A stretch of DNA of 64,000 nucleotides from Gonapodya sp. JEL0774 (Eukaryota; Monoblepharomycota; Monoblepharidomycetes; Monoblepharidales; Gonapodyaceae): contig JADIIX010000035.1 of assembly GCA_027604505.1 (NCBI GenBank), forward strand, positions 62,001 to 126,000, written 5' to 3'. This document shows positions 10,960 to 24,017 of this stretch, piece by piece. A program made the position numbers and the translations under genes. Position 1 is the stretch's first letter, and each line of letters begins with the position of its first letter. The notes under the pieces were generated by a model. The model was not told where the DNA came from, ran no database searches, and was given only the letters and a program-made list of their open reading frames with translations.

Positions 10960-11110
10960 TCAATAAATCCCAACTTCCTGCTTCACCCGCTGCTTCTTCC
11001 ACTCGGGAATCTTGATAAAAGACTCTCTCGTCATTTTAAACAGAGTCTCAAAATCGCTGTCCGAGAGTAGCTCCTCCAGCTTGGAAACATCGATGTGATG
11101 ACGCTCTGAG
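10960..11110 (-). other. Villin headpiece domain
   Basis: The C-terminal approximately 50 residues (VSKLEELLSDSDFETLFKM then TRESFIKIPEWKKQRVKQEV and GIY) match the compact headpiece subdomain: L-x-x-x-L-S-D-x-D-F, the spaced core phenylalanines, P-x-W-K-K and a basic helix. These are the residues that form the hydrophobic core and the F-actin cap in villin. The stop follows directly, as in villin and villidin. Confidence 0.88.
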
Positions 11111-14100
11111 ATTGCCTGCGCACCACCCCCAGTTTGGAGCGTGGAAGAGAACTGAAGCACTTCAGATAGCGTAAAGGTTGTTCGCGTGAGGCTGAAAAAC
11201 AGTGAGCGATAAGTGTGATGTTCGGCAAGTACTTCTTTTGCTCCTCCCATTAACGTACTCTTCGAGCGCCTCTTTGGCCGGGCGACGTTCAAAGGTATGC
11301 AAGGTTGAGTCACCAGTTTGTCGTCGCCAGCCTTGAAAGCGACACGTGAATGGTGGAGGTTCGCGCCCCGAGTCAATGACCCACACAGAAGGGGAACGCT
11401 TGGCTGTCTCGACGAATTTCTACGTGTCGGGAGGGATTCCACACTCCAAGAATGAACTTCACCGATGGAGGTTAAAGTAACCCACCAGAATCGTTCGTAA
11501 ACCGACTGTTTTCTCTTGTGGTTTCGCGTTGCATAACCTGACAAACACCTCCTCGCCATTGTCGCACATCAGCACGGGTACCTCTGCAAGGTCATCTTGC
11601 GTCACCAAGAAGAGTTCATCGCACTTATTAAAGGCAAAATTGAAGCGTTCGCGTCATTAGATCACCATTCCCAGCACTAAAATGAAGGCACTGAAGTGAT
11701 GTGGCAGAGTCTCACCATCACATTCCCGACACCAATGGAAAATCCAAAAAATCGGTTTGATATTGACGTCGAGAGGTTTTCAACCGCACGCTGCCATTCA
11801 TTCGCTTCCCACTTATGGCGCCGCAGGAGATCGTGAATTTCTGCTGTCCCGGCTACAAGTTTGAACTTGCCGCTCGGCGTCTTGTGGGTCCCAAAAAGAA
11901 ACTGGCAGTCTCGCGTTGCTTGGGATTCAAGAGATCGTCTTGCGGATTCATTGACGTGAGGTCCGTGGTAAATAATTGCCAACTCTTGTGGAGGAATGAG
12001 AACCAAGGACGCAAACGGGTAGAGTGAAATGTCTTAATGGGAGCAAGGTGAGGACTATTCGCAGTTGTGCCTACATAGATCAACGAGAAGCAAACACGTA
12101 CCTCGTACTTCACACTCCCACGCGGTGAGATTACCCTGCTCCGATTCACGAACATCGAAAACAGTCAGACTTCCCCGAGCTTCATTTCGATCTCTAGCAC
12201 CCCTCTCCACCAGAGGGTCCCTTCCTATCTTGAAGACAACCAAACCACCCAAGATCTTTACGAAATGTGAAGGCTCTTTCCCTTGCATGACACGGACTTG
12301 CTGAACCTCCCCTGCCCCTTCCTTACCGAGCTCCACCGCCAAAAGCGCTGCTGTTCCCTTTTGTGTAATAGGACTATCGCGGCCTTGCCAAAAGTACGCA
12401 ACTCGCTTGTCGATTTGTGAAGTTCCTCCCACAGCTGGACGGTATCGATAAATCATGAGGTACGAATCGCTCTCAAATAACACGTTGTGGCGGCTGGGCG
12501 GTACATCAACCCGGCTGAATTCATTTACGAGATAGACGGATAGATTTCCTGGTTCCTTGCCATCATCGTCCACGACGGCTTCTTTCGGTTTGTTTTGCGC
12601 GGCGTTAAAGATCGAAACATCGATGTCAGTTTGAGCCAAAGACCGTGCAATGCGAGCTGGCCCTTCTTCCGCTGGCCTCATGGAAATTGGCAAGGAGCCT
12701 ACGTAATCTACGAATTTATCCTGACAAGGCCACAAGAGGATGGGAACCAGTGAGGAATATATCGACTGGTACGGGCTCACCTTGAACAGCACGCTCTCCT
12801 GACCTTCATTGGTTTTCATAATCACAACATATCCCGGACATCGTTCATTTCCTTCACCTTTCATACTCACTTCGACCTCAGACATCCTCAACGACACTGC
12901 CTTCCATATGTTTGAAGCCAACTCCCTGAGATCCATGGGAGAACCTTTTCCTACCCACAGAAGCACTTCACGGTCCCCTCCAACGACCAGGTAGCAGGAA
13001 CCAGACTTGAGCAAATTCTTGGAGGGAGCGATACCCTCATAAACGAGCTCCAACCGTTTCCGAAACACCCTGCAAAACTGTACTTCAAGCACTTTGATGA
13101 TCCGTGGTCTCGGCGTTCTATTTGCCAACGAGTCATCTCCTCCTAAACAATCACCGTCCCCATTGCCTGCCACAACCCCTTCCCCTTTCTCACTCCCAAG
13201 AACCTTCCAAAACTGCGGCCACCCACTATCTCGTTCATCCACAACACATATTCGCGGTCTGTTCTGTCTCTCCTTACGTATTCGCGATGCCCAATCCATT
13301 GCTTGCCCGCGGCAGACTCGCGACGAGTCTGGACCAGCCCAGCGGTAGATAATATCGCCAGCATCGAGAACAGCACAAATAGAGGGGTGAAGGTGCGAGT
13401 AATGCAAGGGGACCGGATCGGTGACCTTAGCCACCGAAGGAAGGAAAAGATGAAGACCATGTCCACATTGCATCACAGACCCAGCCCTCTGCAGAAACTC
13501 ACCAGTTTCACTGCGCCGCTTATCACTATCATTAATGGAGCTTCCTTCCTCGCCGCCATTGTCCCATCCACTTCAAACACATGCGGCTGTTTCCTCCCCA
13601 CCAACGACGTGCTCGCCATTGTAACTATGCTTCTCCCGGCCCTAGCCCCAAGCAATCCCAGATCAACCTCGCTTTTCACTCCAAGTCTTCCTAGCATGTC
13701 ATACGACCGAAGTCGTTGTCTCGCCATCTCCGCGCAAAACCTGTCCCGCGCTCTTGTTGAACTCACACCATGCACAATGGCTGACCCATCAGCGAGTCGA
13801 GTTCGGAACCAAGCGGTGCTTCGGAAACGACCCGGAAGCGGCGGCAGTCCCGGACGAGGGACATTAGCCGTTCTGGTCGCCGTTTCGTTGGGTGATTCAC
13901 ACACCTCAACAAAAATGATCTCGGCAGCCTTCACTACCCTCTCAGGTATCCTCGCGACACAAGCCTCGTAGTAGAACATGTCGCCCTCGATCATCGCAAG
14001 CCACTTAGCTCCCTGCATAAGTTCGCCCTTGCCCTGCTTGTCGCTCTCACATAGCACTTCCACCTCAATCTCTTGGCATTCACCAGCCTCACACCCCACA

Positions 14101-17100
14101 GAGCCCACATTGTCAATAACGTCTCGGAATGCCACTACCCACTCTGCGGCATCCCTCGCGCTTCTGCACTTGAAAAACTCTGCCCGCCCATCTGCCATTG
14201 TCACTTGCACCACGTCCATCCCACCTCCGCCTCCTTTAACGTCCATTACCCCTCCTGCTGTCATGTCCGCCAGTCTTGCGCTCATTACTTCACCTACATC
14301 CACCGCCTCAACGGGCTCTGAGCCCGGTCGAAATGTCCTCAGGTCTCCCTCGTGCATCAAGAGTATGCCGTCCGCGTCCAACGTCGCCAGCCGAGGCCGC
14401 CATGTTTCCGGTGGTGCGGGTCGAGCTTGGCCTGCATGTGTCACTGGTCCAAGATGTTCAACAGCAGACATGAGGAGAGACGTTTGTCGCAGGACTGTTG
14501 CTCGCCTAACCAGGTCTTGGCTCCCGCCCGCGGTAGTCCTTGTCAACTTTCCCGACGAACCCAATTCCTTTGTTCTCTCGTTAACCAAACTAACGAATAC
14601 GTCTCTCATCCTCTCATCTCCAAACCTCATCCTCCAAACAATTGTTCCGTCCTCCACGGTAGCACCAAACCCCCCGACACCGCTGGCTGCACCAGGCACA
14701 TACGGCACGGTGTCAACTCTAACGATCTCGTCCAGCCATACCGAGCCCGCGAGATTGTACACTCGGTCTGACCGAGGACCTATTGTGGACACGGTACTTC
14801 TGCTTAAAAACCACACTCTCCCTTTTCTCACACATACCCTTCCAGAAACCCACGGTCCCTCTGCTCGCGCGAACCCTACCGATCCACCGGCTATCGCAAC
14901 TTGCCCAGTGCCTCCTTGACCACCACCACTGTGCCGCCTCAGCTCACATTCGGCCATGAACGGCGGAGGCGGGTATAAAGGCCTAGAAGATTGGGCAGGA
15001 GCCCGCACAGCCGCTGTATTGGCGCGACGGAGGGCTGCTGCCGCAGTTGGACGACGAGACAAGCCCGGTGATGGCGTGGGAGACCCGCGTGGGGAATCTG
15101 TCGAAGCCTTTCCACCAGTTGCTGCACCAAGAATATTGACGATGGACCCGGAGAGCACAGATGGCACTCTTGAATGCGCCGCACTCCCAGCACTCTCCAA
15201 TAAACCTCCTGTTCCGTCAAGAACCACCTCCGCCTCCAACATTCGCACCCAATCGTCGACCACAGTACCCCTCCCATCAAATTCTATCGCGATGCTCGGG
15301 TACAGCATTGCTGCAACAGGATCATCGACTGGTACAGTCATTGGTGTACTTTTGGAGGCAACCGTGGACTGAGCAGACACGGTCGCCGCACGGGACACGA
15401 GAGCTTCCCTTCGCGGGATATGAAGCGAGATCAAGTCGATGGAGCTGTCTGGGCTGGCCCGTTGAAATTTGGAGCAAGGTCAAAATACTTTACAGGGCGG
15501 AGAGAGTGGCAAGGTGGCTTAATGAGTCACTTACAGTATTCGCACGAATCTCCCTACTTCCCATTTCACTCTATCGTACCCTCCGGGGGGCTCTATATGT
15601 GCAAGGGCAGTCTCGATGTGCGGAGTGTTAATTTTATCGGTCAGATTGCACAATGACGGACAACACAACAGACAACTCACCGCTCCTTTATCCACTTTCG
15701 CCCATCCAATTTTCTTCCACTCCACGTTCCCACATTCGTCTGATGAACTTTCCTCATACCCCTCCTCCACCTCCCACCCACCAACGCCGGCTTCCCCTTT
15801 ACTCCACGTCCACGCCACTCCCCTTCGCTCATCCCATACGGGTATGGCGGCGCTAGGACCGTCAGGCAGGGGTATGGAGGAGATGAGTGACGTGGTTGAA
15901 GTATCAGGGTGCGAAAAGCATGTGGTGGAGAGTAAGAGGAACCGGCGGGAAGGCGGAGGTAGAGACAGAAGGAGGTATGGTGTGCCCAAAAGAGCAATAA
16001 GCGAAGCAGGGCGCGTTGGAGGGCTCGGTGCGGGAAGGAGCTGAGAGGAAGAGAAAAAGTGCGATGGTTCAGCAGAAAATCTTTCAAGTAGCCATTGGAC
16101 AAAGAGACTTCTGCGACGCTGCCAATTCTTTCCGAGATGGCAATCAATCCTGCCAAACGCGAACTCACCACCTTGACTCCACCTTCTCCACTCGCATGAA
16201 GCAACATTACCGCTCCATCTTGTGTCGCGACAGCGATCAGTGTAGACATCGGCCACGCGATATGGTATGGTGTGAGCGGAGATTGCGTCGTCGGGTCAGT
16301 GGGCGGTGGTTGCACGATTGAGGAGGATGGGTCCGAGGAGAAGACAGGAGGATGAACTGGAGGTAAAGGATTGGATAAATTTATGCACCGGAGTTGAAGC
16401 ATCCGGTGGACGTCCCATATTCGGATGGTAGAGTCGCTGGGGAGTGAGGAGACATGAGGCAGAGCAAGAGGGGATCGGTCAAAAGAGTTTGTGCTGAGCG
16501 TTCCAGATATGGAAATGAAAGAATGAATGATGGTCTGGTTCCATCTCTCCAGTTTGTACTCGGTAGTCACAGGTCCGGCAAGTAAGCAGGTTGTTGTGTG
16601 CTTGCACCTGGTGTTTCCTGAACTTCTGCACCTCCTCACCCCATTCCGCATCTACTCATGGCTGATCTTGACTTCGGCGTTCAAGCTAAGAATTGGAATC
16701 ACAATACTCACCTGGCTCCCGAAGCGAGCAATCCATAAACACACGGATGCCACTGAAAACACGAGACTTTTCCCTCGTGACCTGCCAGGTAGGCGTGAGC
16801 AACGTCCATGTGGAGTGCAGGTGGTTCATCTGAAGAGCTGAATTCAGAGGACACTGAGGAAGAGAAGACAGTTAGTCGGTCGAGAACAGCCGGTGAGATG
16901 GACCAAATGCGAATTATGAGGTCGTTGCGTGATGTGGAAGCGATAAGGAGGGTCTGGACCTCCGTTGAATTGGGTGACCTGTCTTCAGACTTGGCAAGGA
17001 CAACTCCAAAAGACGGGGAAAACTGAAACATGGACACCGGCAACGGATGAACAAATGCGACGGGTGGAGAAAGGACTCTGGTTGATTTTAGGGAAATCGT

Positions 17101-17651
17101 CGATGGAATGGGGAGGAGGGCCAGAGCAGTCGGGGAAGAGAGGGGGTAACCAAGAATGGTTGGGGTGGCCTTTGGTGGTCATTGTGTCCATCCGAGAGCG
17201 CACGAAAATGCCATCAAGGGAAAGTAATCGATATCAAGGAATACACGTACACAGTTTCGAAGGGGATTCCAAGAGAATCATCGGCTTTAACACTTCTGTA
17301 TTCGTGCACTCAGCGCGTCAAACTCACCACAATTTTCGTCAGCGCCGTCGGCTCCGTCCTCAGTCCCACATAAACCGGTTTTGCACTCGTCGAGCCGTAC
17401 ATGTTCCGAAAGACGGACAGCGTTTGAGGTGCGGAACCACCGACTCCACGAATGCCCGTGCTCGCCACCGACCCGGAGGCAGACACGGCCGAGCCTGAGC
17501 GACTGTGCGTGATTGAGGATGAAGGGACGGGAAGTGTCCATGCCGCGTTTCCTCCAGCTGTCGTGGTGAGTCCCTTGGTCCCGGCCCCTCCCGCAGACTC
17601 TGCCCGTGTTAATGTCACGTCTGGTCCTAGTCGAAACGCCGACATTTTCAT
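10960..17651 (-). CDS. Villidin-like actin-binding protein (WD40 + PH + gelsolin repeats + headpiece)
   Basis: A large multi-exon gene reading from ATG 17651 to TGA 10960-10962, roughly 1,800-1,900 residues. The N-terminus is Ser/Gly-rich, then coronin-like (FRNMYGSTSAKPVYVGL) with WD repeats (LAGHEGKVSCFQWHP, DSTIRIWDV). The long exon 13.5-15.4 kb carries PH-like blocks (ADGRAEFFKCRSARDAAEWV; SARLADMTAGG). The exons 10.96-13.46 kb carry about five gelsolin-like segments (AGDIIYRWAGPDSSRV; GGDREVLLWVGKGSP; VAYFWQGRDSPITQKG; ELAIIYHGPHVNESA; VWVIDSGREPPPFTCRFQGW). The last exon encodes a villin headpiece with conserved core F residues, PEWKK and terminal VGIY. The domain order is that of Dictyostelium villidin, so F-actin and membrane association is expected. 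Some junctions are not fixed. Confidence 0.85.
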
Positions 17652-19415
17652 TCACTGTTTCGCAGTGCGATGAGCGATTTGATGGGGAATCGATGATATT
17701 TTTGAATGACTGTTGGAATTGCCGCACCAGCCGGGTTTTTTATGGCTATCCCAACTCTAAATGGACTGAAACCCCAATGCCAACTTTTTGGAATCGGAAA
17801 GGTCCCGGAATATGATTGTTCATTGTGCCGCGACCAAGCCTCTGGCTCTTGAACCTCGTCTCTCGGTTGGCGTTCATATGGGGAATCGTTTCCCGCATCA
17901 GGAGCAAATAGACGGGAAACGGACGGATCACTCGCACAAATAAACGAAAATGCGTGACTGATCGGCGGCGATCTGGGGAATCGGTCCTATTCATCGTCTT
18001 CGTTCATTCATCTGGGAGGATTCCTTACGTTTTACACACCTCACCCCCTTATCTCAAAACGAGTTTTCCGAACTGCCGAAGCGTCTGGATGCTTCTCTGA
18101 GTTTCTCGATTGCAGCCATCCTCGTCAAATCTCCGGATTCCCTATGCTTTACGCACCCTCACCCACATTCGGACGTCGCCGTACCACTCATGACACTGTA
18201 CTTAGTCTGGGACACACTGGAGATCCGCACACATCTCTGACAGATGGCGTTCAAGAGTCAAAAGTCATGTGTCTCCTTTGTGGAAGTCACTCGGGAACTC
18301 GAGAGTTTTGCAGGGATCCCACAAAGGATAGAGTATTATAGCTGGTGAACTTGTGCCAGAATAACAGCTCGGGAGATTGAATTACAGAATGTGTGGGATC
18401 AAACGCGGGAAGGATGGCCGAAGACAATGGCGCAAATGAATCATACTCAGGGAACTACCTCTCCCGGTATTCAAATATGAATCATTGTTATCCTTCACTT
18501 TGTAACTCTTAAACACGTCAGACTATAGCGGTAGCAGTCACCTTCTTCACATTTTGCACGGATGAATATTTCTGCGAATGCCGAATGAAACGGGGGGATG
18601 CCGGAACTTGTCCCAAGCCCCACACATCTCTAGAAACAAATAGTTATATTTCATTGTCCGCCCTCCAGCGTACTTGCACGCGGCTGGGTGCACATAATTG
18701 TGTGACGCGCAGCACAAAGTCCTTGCAGTTTGTTGGATTTCATGTCACTCTACCCTATCCACGTCCAATAAACACCGCCTTCGGAACTCTGACCGCCACA
18801 AAACAGTCAGCCCACTGGATGGCAAAAATCGGCAGAGCAATATGACACCAGCACATCACTCCGCTGAACGATATTCTGTCCTGAACATTCCAAAGTGGTG
18901 AGATTCGGAGTAAACTCATTAATGCTGGATGCCATCCACTCACCCAAATCAAGCATTCGCTGACTGTATCTGCGGAAACTCAACCGAAGTGTCCTCACAC
19001 CAAGAAGAGGTTTGGAACGATTGTGTGGACGGTCGGTGAAGAACTCACGATCAAGTTGTATTGTATTGACAGAGCCAAAATAATCCACAAGAAGATTCCG
19101 AACATCAAGTGGGCACTCGCGCCCGGCTGATACGGATTGAGCGCTGACCATAAACGTTGAACGGTCGAGACATGTATTCGATTGGCAAATGCAACATCCG
19201 CTATAACGGTCTCGTGACTCAAGTTTTGAGGACAGCATCACGATCTCTCTCGCGCAGCAGAGGCATAGATTAAAACATATAAAAACAACATTTATCCAAA
19301 CGGGCGTATGATAATTGACCAAAACAGACAGACGATCGGTGGGGATGGGACGGAAGTTTCGAATCGGCACGAAATCACCCGCATTCCGCCACTGCAGTAA
19401 ATTCCTGCCATCGCG
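17652..19415. other. Divergent intergenic region
   Basis: 1.76 kb between the villidin-like gene (minus) and the oxygenase gene (plus); expected to hold both promoters. It contains an imperfect direct repeat at 18018-18048 and 18135-18165 (GGATTCC-T-A-G-TTTAC-CAC-CTCACCC pattern). No open frame here resembles a known protein. Confidence 0.5.
18018..18165. repeat. Imperfect direct repeat, about 31 bp, two copies
   Basis: The units at 18018-18048 and 18135-18165 both start GGATTCC and end CTCACCC with a TTTAC core, about 80 percent identical. They lie about 370-520 nt upstream of the villidin-like ATG and could be a duplicated regulatory element or a chance local duplication. Confidence 0.45.
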
Positions 19416-21331
19416 ATGGTAGTCCCCTTGTCCTCCCCTGCCATCAACCTTATCGCGGTTGACTTGTCCAAGATTCGCAATGGGACACAGTCAGAGCGAG
19501 AAGCTGAAGCCCTCAAGATATTAGACGCTGCCACCGGCGTTGGGTTTATGTGTGAGAACCAAGGAAATAATAATAAACCACCGCTAGATCTCGCGATGAT
19601 GTAGAATCTGGCGCGCTGCTGACGGTGATCATCCATCCACAGATGTCACAGGCACTGGTCCCAGTGAGACGGAGGTGGATGATATGTTCGACATGTACCA
19701 AGAGTTTTTCGCGCGGCCTTTCGAAGAAAAGGATAGGCGAGTCACTACGAGTTTGCGTGCAAAATTTGCCGCTGAAAACGAATATTCATGTCACCTTACA
19801 GATATCGAAAGCAAGGCCCTGGTATGGACTTCATCCGTTTACATCTCTTCTTCGCAGCAGTAAACTCACAGCTCACAAAATATCACCACAAGCCTCAAAC
19901 TTTGGCGGATTCGCACCCCTTGACGGACTCCTCGGACCGTCAAAACCGTTCGACTTTTGGAAAGCTGCGGGGAATCCCGCTGGATCCACTGCGTTCAAGG
20001 GTGAATTACTCTGTTGAATGGGAAAGTGTCTGCTTATGTGGAGGGATTGACCAATTTACTTGCTCGGGTCTTGGTTTACAGAGATGCTCTCGATTCCTAA
20101 TCGTGCCATGAAAGAATGGTGGGATGGGTATGAATTGCCCGAACAGGTCAAACAACGGGAAAAGGTGTACGATAAATTTATCCAGGTATGCTCAAAAGCG
20201 TTTGTTGTCGAATTTTGCTTGAAGCAGCAGCTCTGTCTTGTGTGTCACCATCGAACTCAACAGGACGTCCAATCCATGTGTGTCGACATTCTGCGCGGCC
20301 TAGCTATCGCACTTCGTGTTCCTGAATCGATGGGGGGTGCAGACTATTTCTTAGCGGCGCACGATTTCGAGGGACAAAGTCAGAACTTTTTGAGGTGAGA
20401 TTCTCACGTTGAAGTTGTTTTGAAAACTGGGCAAAACTCTCGGAAATTTGCAGGTGTCTGCATTACCCACCGTTGCCGGAAGGGGAGGACAGTTTGGAAG
20501 GTGTAATGAAGTCGAAAAGGTTTTGGCTTCCGGGGTGAGTTATCTCTCGATCGATCACGTAGCCGATCATACTCACATGACCACACACACACACGTGAAA
20601 CAGTCACTCGGATACAGGCTCTCTCACTATTCTGTTCCAACACGAAGGTGGCTCTGGATTACAAATCCGGCCCCTCATCCCCACAGTGGATGAGCAAACT
20701 GGCGAAACACGTGTCGGGTACTCTCCAGACTGGATCGATGTGCCACCAAAAAGAGGGTTTGCAACTGTCAATTTCGCGGATACATTGCAGTGGTGGACAA
20801 ATGGACTGGTAAAGAGCACTTTCCACAGAGTTGCTCCCGGTCCGGACGGGAAGGTGAGCTGTGGGGAGGATTACTCAGAGAGAGGCCTTCATAGATCATG
20901 CGCTGATTTACTCGTGTGATAGGCGAGCCACCATCGGTACAGTATTGGGTGGTTTCTGTATGCCAATGTAGGTCTCCCACGCGCTCTCTTGGGTTTGACT
21001 GTCCTTCACTGGTGGACTTTTGCCGTACTCATGACTTTCATTGTTCATTATGAATCGTTGCACCACGGTCGCAAAGGAAACTGCCCATCTAACACCTGTT
21101 CCATCACCGTTGATCCCGACCGTGAGGGAGCACGGAATCGAGCACCACGGACTGGAGAACACGGGTTTCGTGACGGCAGGAGAATTCTACGAGTGGTGAG
21201 ATGACTTTGTATATTATTTGTTACTTCCTTCATTGGATATCGGGCTGCCGCCTCTTGATAGGTACAACAAGACATTCATTCGATCGATGGAAAAGCTCAA
21301 TAACCAACTTTCTGGCCAGTCCGGATATTAA
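19416..21331 (+). CDS. Fe(II)/2-oxoglutarate-dependent dioxygenase (isopenicillin N synthase-like)
   Basis: A multi-exon gene starting MVVPLSSPAINLIAVDLSKI at 19416 and ending QLSGQSGY* at 21331. The N-terminal block (NGTQSEREAEALKILDAATGVGFMY, FDMYQEFFARPFEEKD) is the DIOX_N signature. The catalytic core shows the iron ligands H-S-D (from 20605, GHSDTGSLTILFQ) and the distal His in LVKSTFHRVAPG. The 2-oxoglutarate-binding Arg is in RYSIGWF. QIRP and ATVNFADTLQWWTNG are also typical. The fold catalyses oxidative reactions on small molecules coupled to succinate and CO2 release; the substrate cannot be told. Exons after the iron site splice across the Lys before RYSIGWF. It is followed after 196 nt by the acyl-CoA dehydrogenase gene on the same strand, with no evident functional link. 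Confidence 0.8.
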
Positions 21332-21527
21332 TGTTTTGAAGTGAATAAAAGAACGGGCGTTTTCAGGAATGTTTGCATTGGTTCCCCCGGCAATTGAAAC
21401 GCCGAAAAAGGAACGCATGAGATGATGACGCTCACGATTCGCAACTACAGAATCCCGATTTGGCTCTCAAAAATCAAAATCTCATCCCCATCGATTTCCC
21501 TCATCTATTCTCGAGATCTCATTCCAG

Positions 21528-23820
21528 ATGACATCACCCTCTCGTTGCCTTCACCTTGTTCGAACAGCAACTCGCGTTTGTTCTAAATCAATCTGCCCAG
21601 CACCCAGTGCCAGCCGTTTATCCTCGTCGTTATCGACATCGGGTCTCAGGAGCACCGAGTTTTCCCGAGCAGCCTGGTCGCAAGGTTCGGGAGGGTATGC
21701 AACATCGACTTCTGCACTGGAAGAGACAATTGTTGAAGGTGATTACTTCCCCTATCCGTGACTCACATCAACAACGCCCAGGGAGATTCAAGCACTGGAG
21801 AGCTCTAGAGCTCAATGTTTGACCTACCGATGTGGTTTCAGAAAACACCATTCGTCCCATGAGCCTTCACACTCTCACAGAAGATGAACAGGCAATGAAA
21901 GATACGGGTATGTTGTCAAGCTTTGTGTACCAATTATCATTTCTCATTTCTCTGCTATCTCATCTCATAAACCAATGAAACGGTGGGAACGGTTGCGTTG
22001 GACATTTCTCATCCCCAGTCGCGCGCTTTGCCCGAGACTTTGTCGCTCCCAAATCAAAGCAAATGGATGAAGAGGAGAAATTCGACGAAGGGGTCATGAC
22101 AGCATTGTTTGAAAACGGGGTGAGTCTAAACGAGACCATGCGAAGCTCAATCCTCCGACCGACCATGCTGTCTTCAATTCTCGGACTGCTAGCTTATGGG
22201 CATCGAGGTTTCCCCAGACTACGTTAGTCGCCGTTAAGCTCAATCATCGCGCTTCGTGAAGATTCATGACATCTCCCACTCTTCAGGGCGGCTCAGGATC
22301 CTCCTTCATGTCGTCTATCGTTGCTGTGGAAGAACTCGCCCGTGTCGATCCCGTGGTGTCTCTGGTTATCGACATTCAAAACACTCTTTCCAACACAATC
22401 CTGAGCAAGTACGGGACGGAGGAGCAGAAGCAGAAGTATTTGACGAAGATGGCGACCGAAAGTGTGAGTTGCATGCTTCCTGGGGGACTCGGGACTCATT
22501 ACCAGTTCGTGAGGAGCTTCCAAAAATGGATGTGTTATTGTAATTTGCTTGGATAATGAATGGTACTGATCTACTGTTCCATCATTTGAATCTTTTCATC
22601 TGCATTTCGGGGTGAAACCACCAGCTGTGCTCCTTCTGCTTGTCCGAATCCTCTTCGGGCTCCGACGCCTTCGCGATGAAAACCCTCGCAGTCCCTTCCT
22701 CCACATCGGGCACACCAGACCACTGGACCCTCACCGGCGAAAAGATGTGGATATCTCAAGCCGAGGTGGCTGATTTCTTCTTGGTGTTTGCTCAAACCGA
22801 CCCCGCCAAGGGCTACAAGGGCATCACGTGCTTCATGGTAGAGAAGGAGTGGGGCGTGAAGATTGGACGCAAGGAGAAAAAGCTAGGAATGCGGTGAGTC
22901 TGCGTCGGTGACTTTTATATCCACGCCTGTCGTTTTCTATCGAAGCATCAACAAACTTGTACGTTTCACAGTGCGTCTCCAACCTCCACTGTCATTTTTG
23001 ACGGTGTGGTCGTGCCAAACGCCAATGTCGTGGGAAAAGTCGGCGAGGGATACAAAATTGCCATCGGGTTATTGGTGAGTTTCCCGGACTTGCTTATTAC
23101 CACTCAAAGACGCCACCGTGATACATCCCACTGATTTGCAGAACGAAGGCCGCATCGGCATCGCAGCTCAAATGTTGGGTCTAGCGCAGGGCGCGTTTGA
23201 TACGGCCATGAAGTACATTCTGGAAAGGAAACAGTTTGGAAAAGTAGTAGCGGATTTCCAGGTAGGTCGTGTGTCATCGGCGTCTCCAGCTTGCTACTGC
23301 CTCCCAGCGTCACATAAAGAAAAATACCCTTCCTAGGGCATGCAATTCCAATATGCCCAAGTAGCAACCGAGCTTGAAGCGGCACGCCTTATGACTTACA
23401 ACGCCGGTCGGATGAGGGACCAAGGGCTGGATTTCCGGATGCAAGCGAGTATGGCGAAGCTTTACGCGAGCCAAGTCGCCGAGAAAACCGCCAGTTTGTC
23501 GATTGAGTGGTGCGTGTAATTTGCGTTTGTTTCTGTTGTGGCGGAAATGAAACCCGACAGCGTGTCTATTGTCGAACGTCCCGCGTTACTTTCATAGGAT
23601 GGGCGGAATCGGGTTCACACGGGATATCCCCGTGGAGAAATTCTTCCGGGATTGTAAAGTCGGGAAAATTTATGGTAAGGCTTTCCGCGCTCCCCGTGTT
23701 TATTCGTTTGGAATACAGAATGACTGTGCAACTTTCTCACCTCGACACCATCAAACAGAGGGTACGTCCAACATCCAGTTGCAGGGCATCGCCAAGATGA
23801 TTGCGGATAAGTACAAATGA
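21528..23820 (+). CDS. ACADSB: Short/branched-chain acyl-CoA dehydrogenase, mitochondrial
   Basis: Multi-exon gene from [17 protein letters not shown] to [11 protein letters not shown]. The Arg/Ser-rich, acid-poor N-terminus is a mitochondrial presequence. The N-terminal helical domain ([38 protein letters not shown]), the middle beta domain ([25 protein letters not shown]) and the C-terminal domain ([40 protein letters not shown]) are all present. The catalytic Glu is in [11 protein letters not shown]. The set matches ACADSB-type FAD enzymes that dehydrogenate 2-methylbutyryl- or isobutyryl-CoA in Ile/Val breakdown, handing electrons to ETF; the exact chain preference is inferred from overall similarity. 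Reading frame is intact. Confidence 0.88.
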
Positions 23821-24017
23821 GTATCGGAACTATGTTTGCGTAGAGAGTCGGGATTGTGGTGGGAAAGTATGCAGTTGATTGCAGCTATGCGTGCAAATTC
23901 AAGAACCTTAGGCAATGCAATGCCATTGTATTATTTTACGCAAACCAAGCAAAATCAAAATCAATCAACCAAATAATACTCGGACAATTCGTGCCCCTCC
24001 ACCTCCCTCCCACGCTA

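Noticed and set aside
13978-14919. 313-codon plus-strand ORF (and 13303-13971)
   Set aside because: Antisense shadow of the GC-rich villidin-like exons; composition is Ser/Pro/Thr noise with no domain, while the minus strand carries PH and gelsolin motifs.
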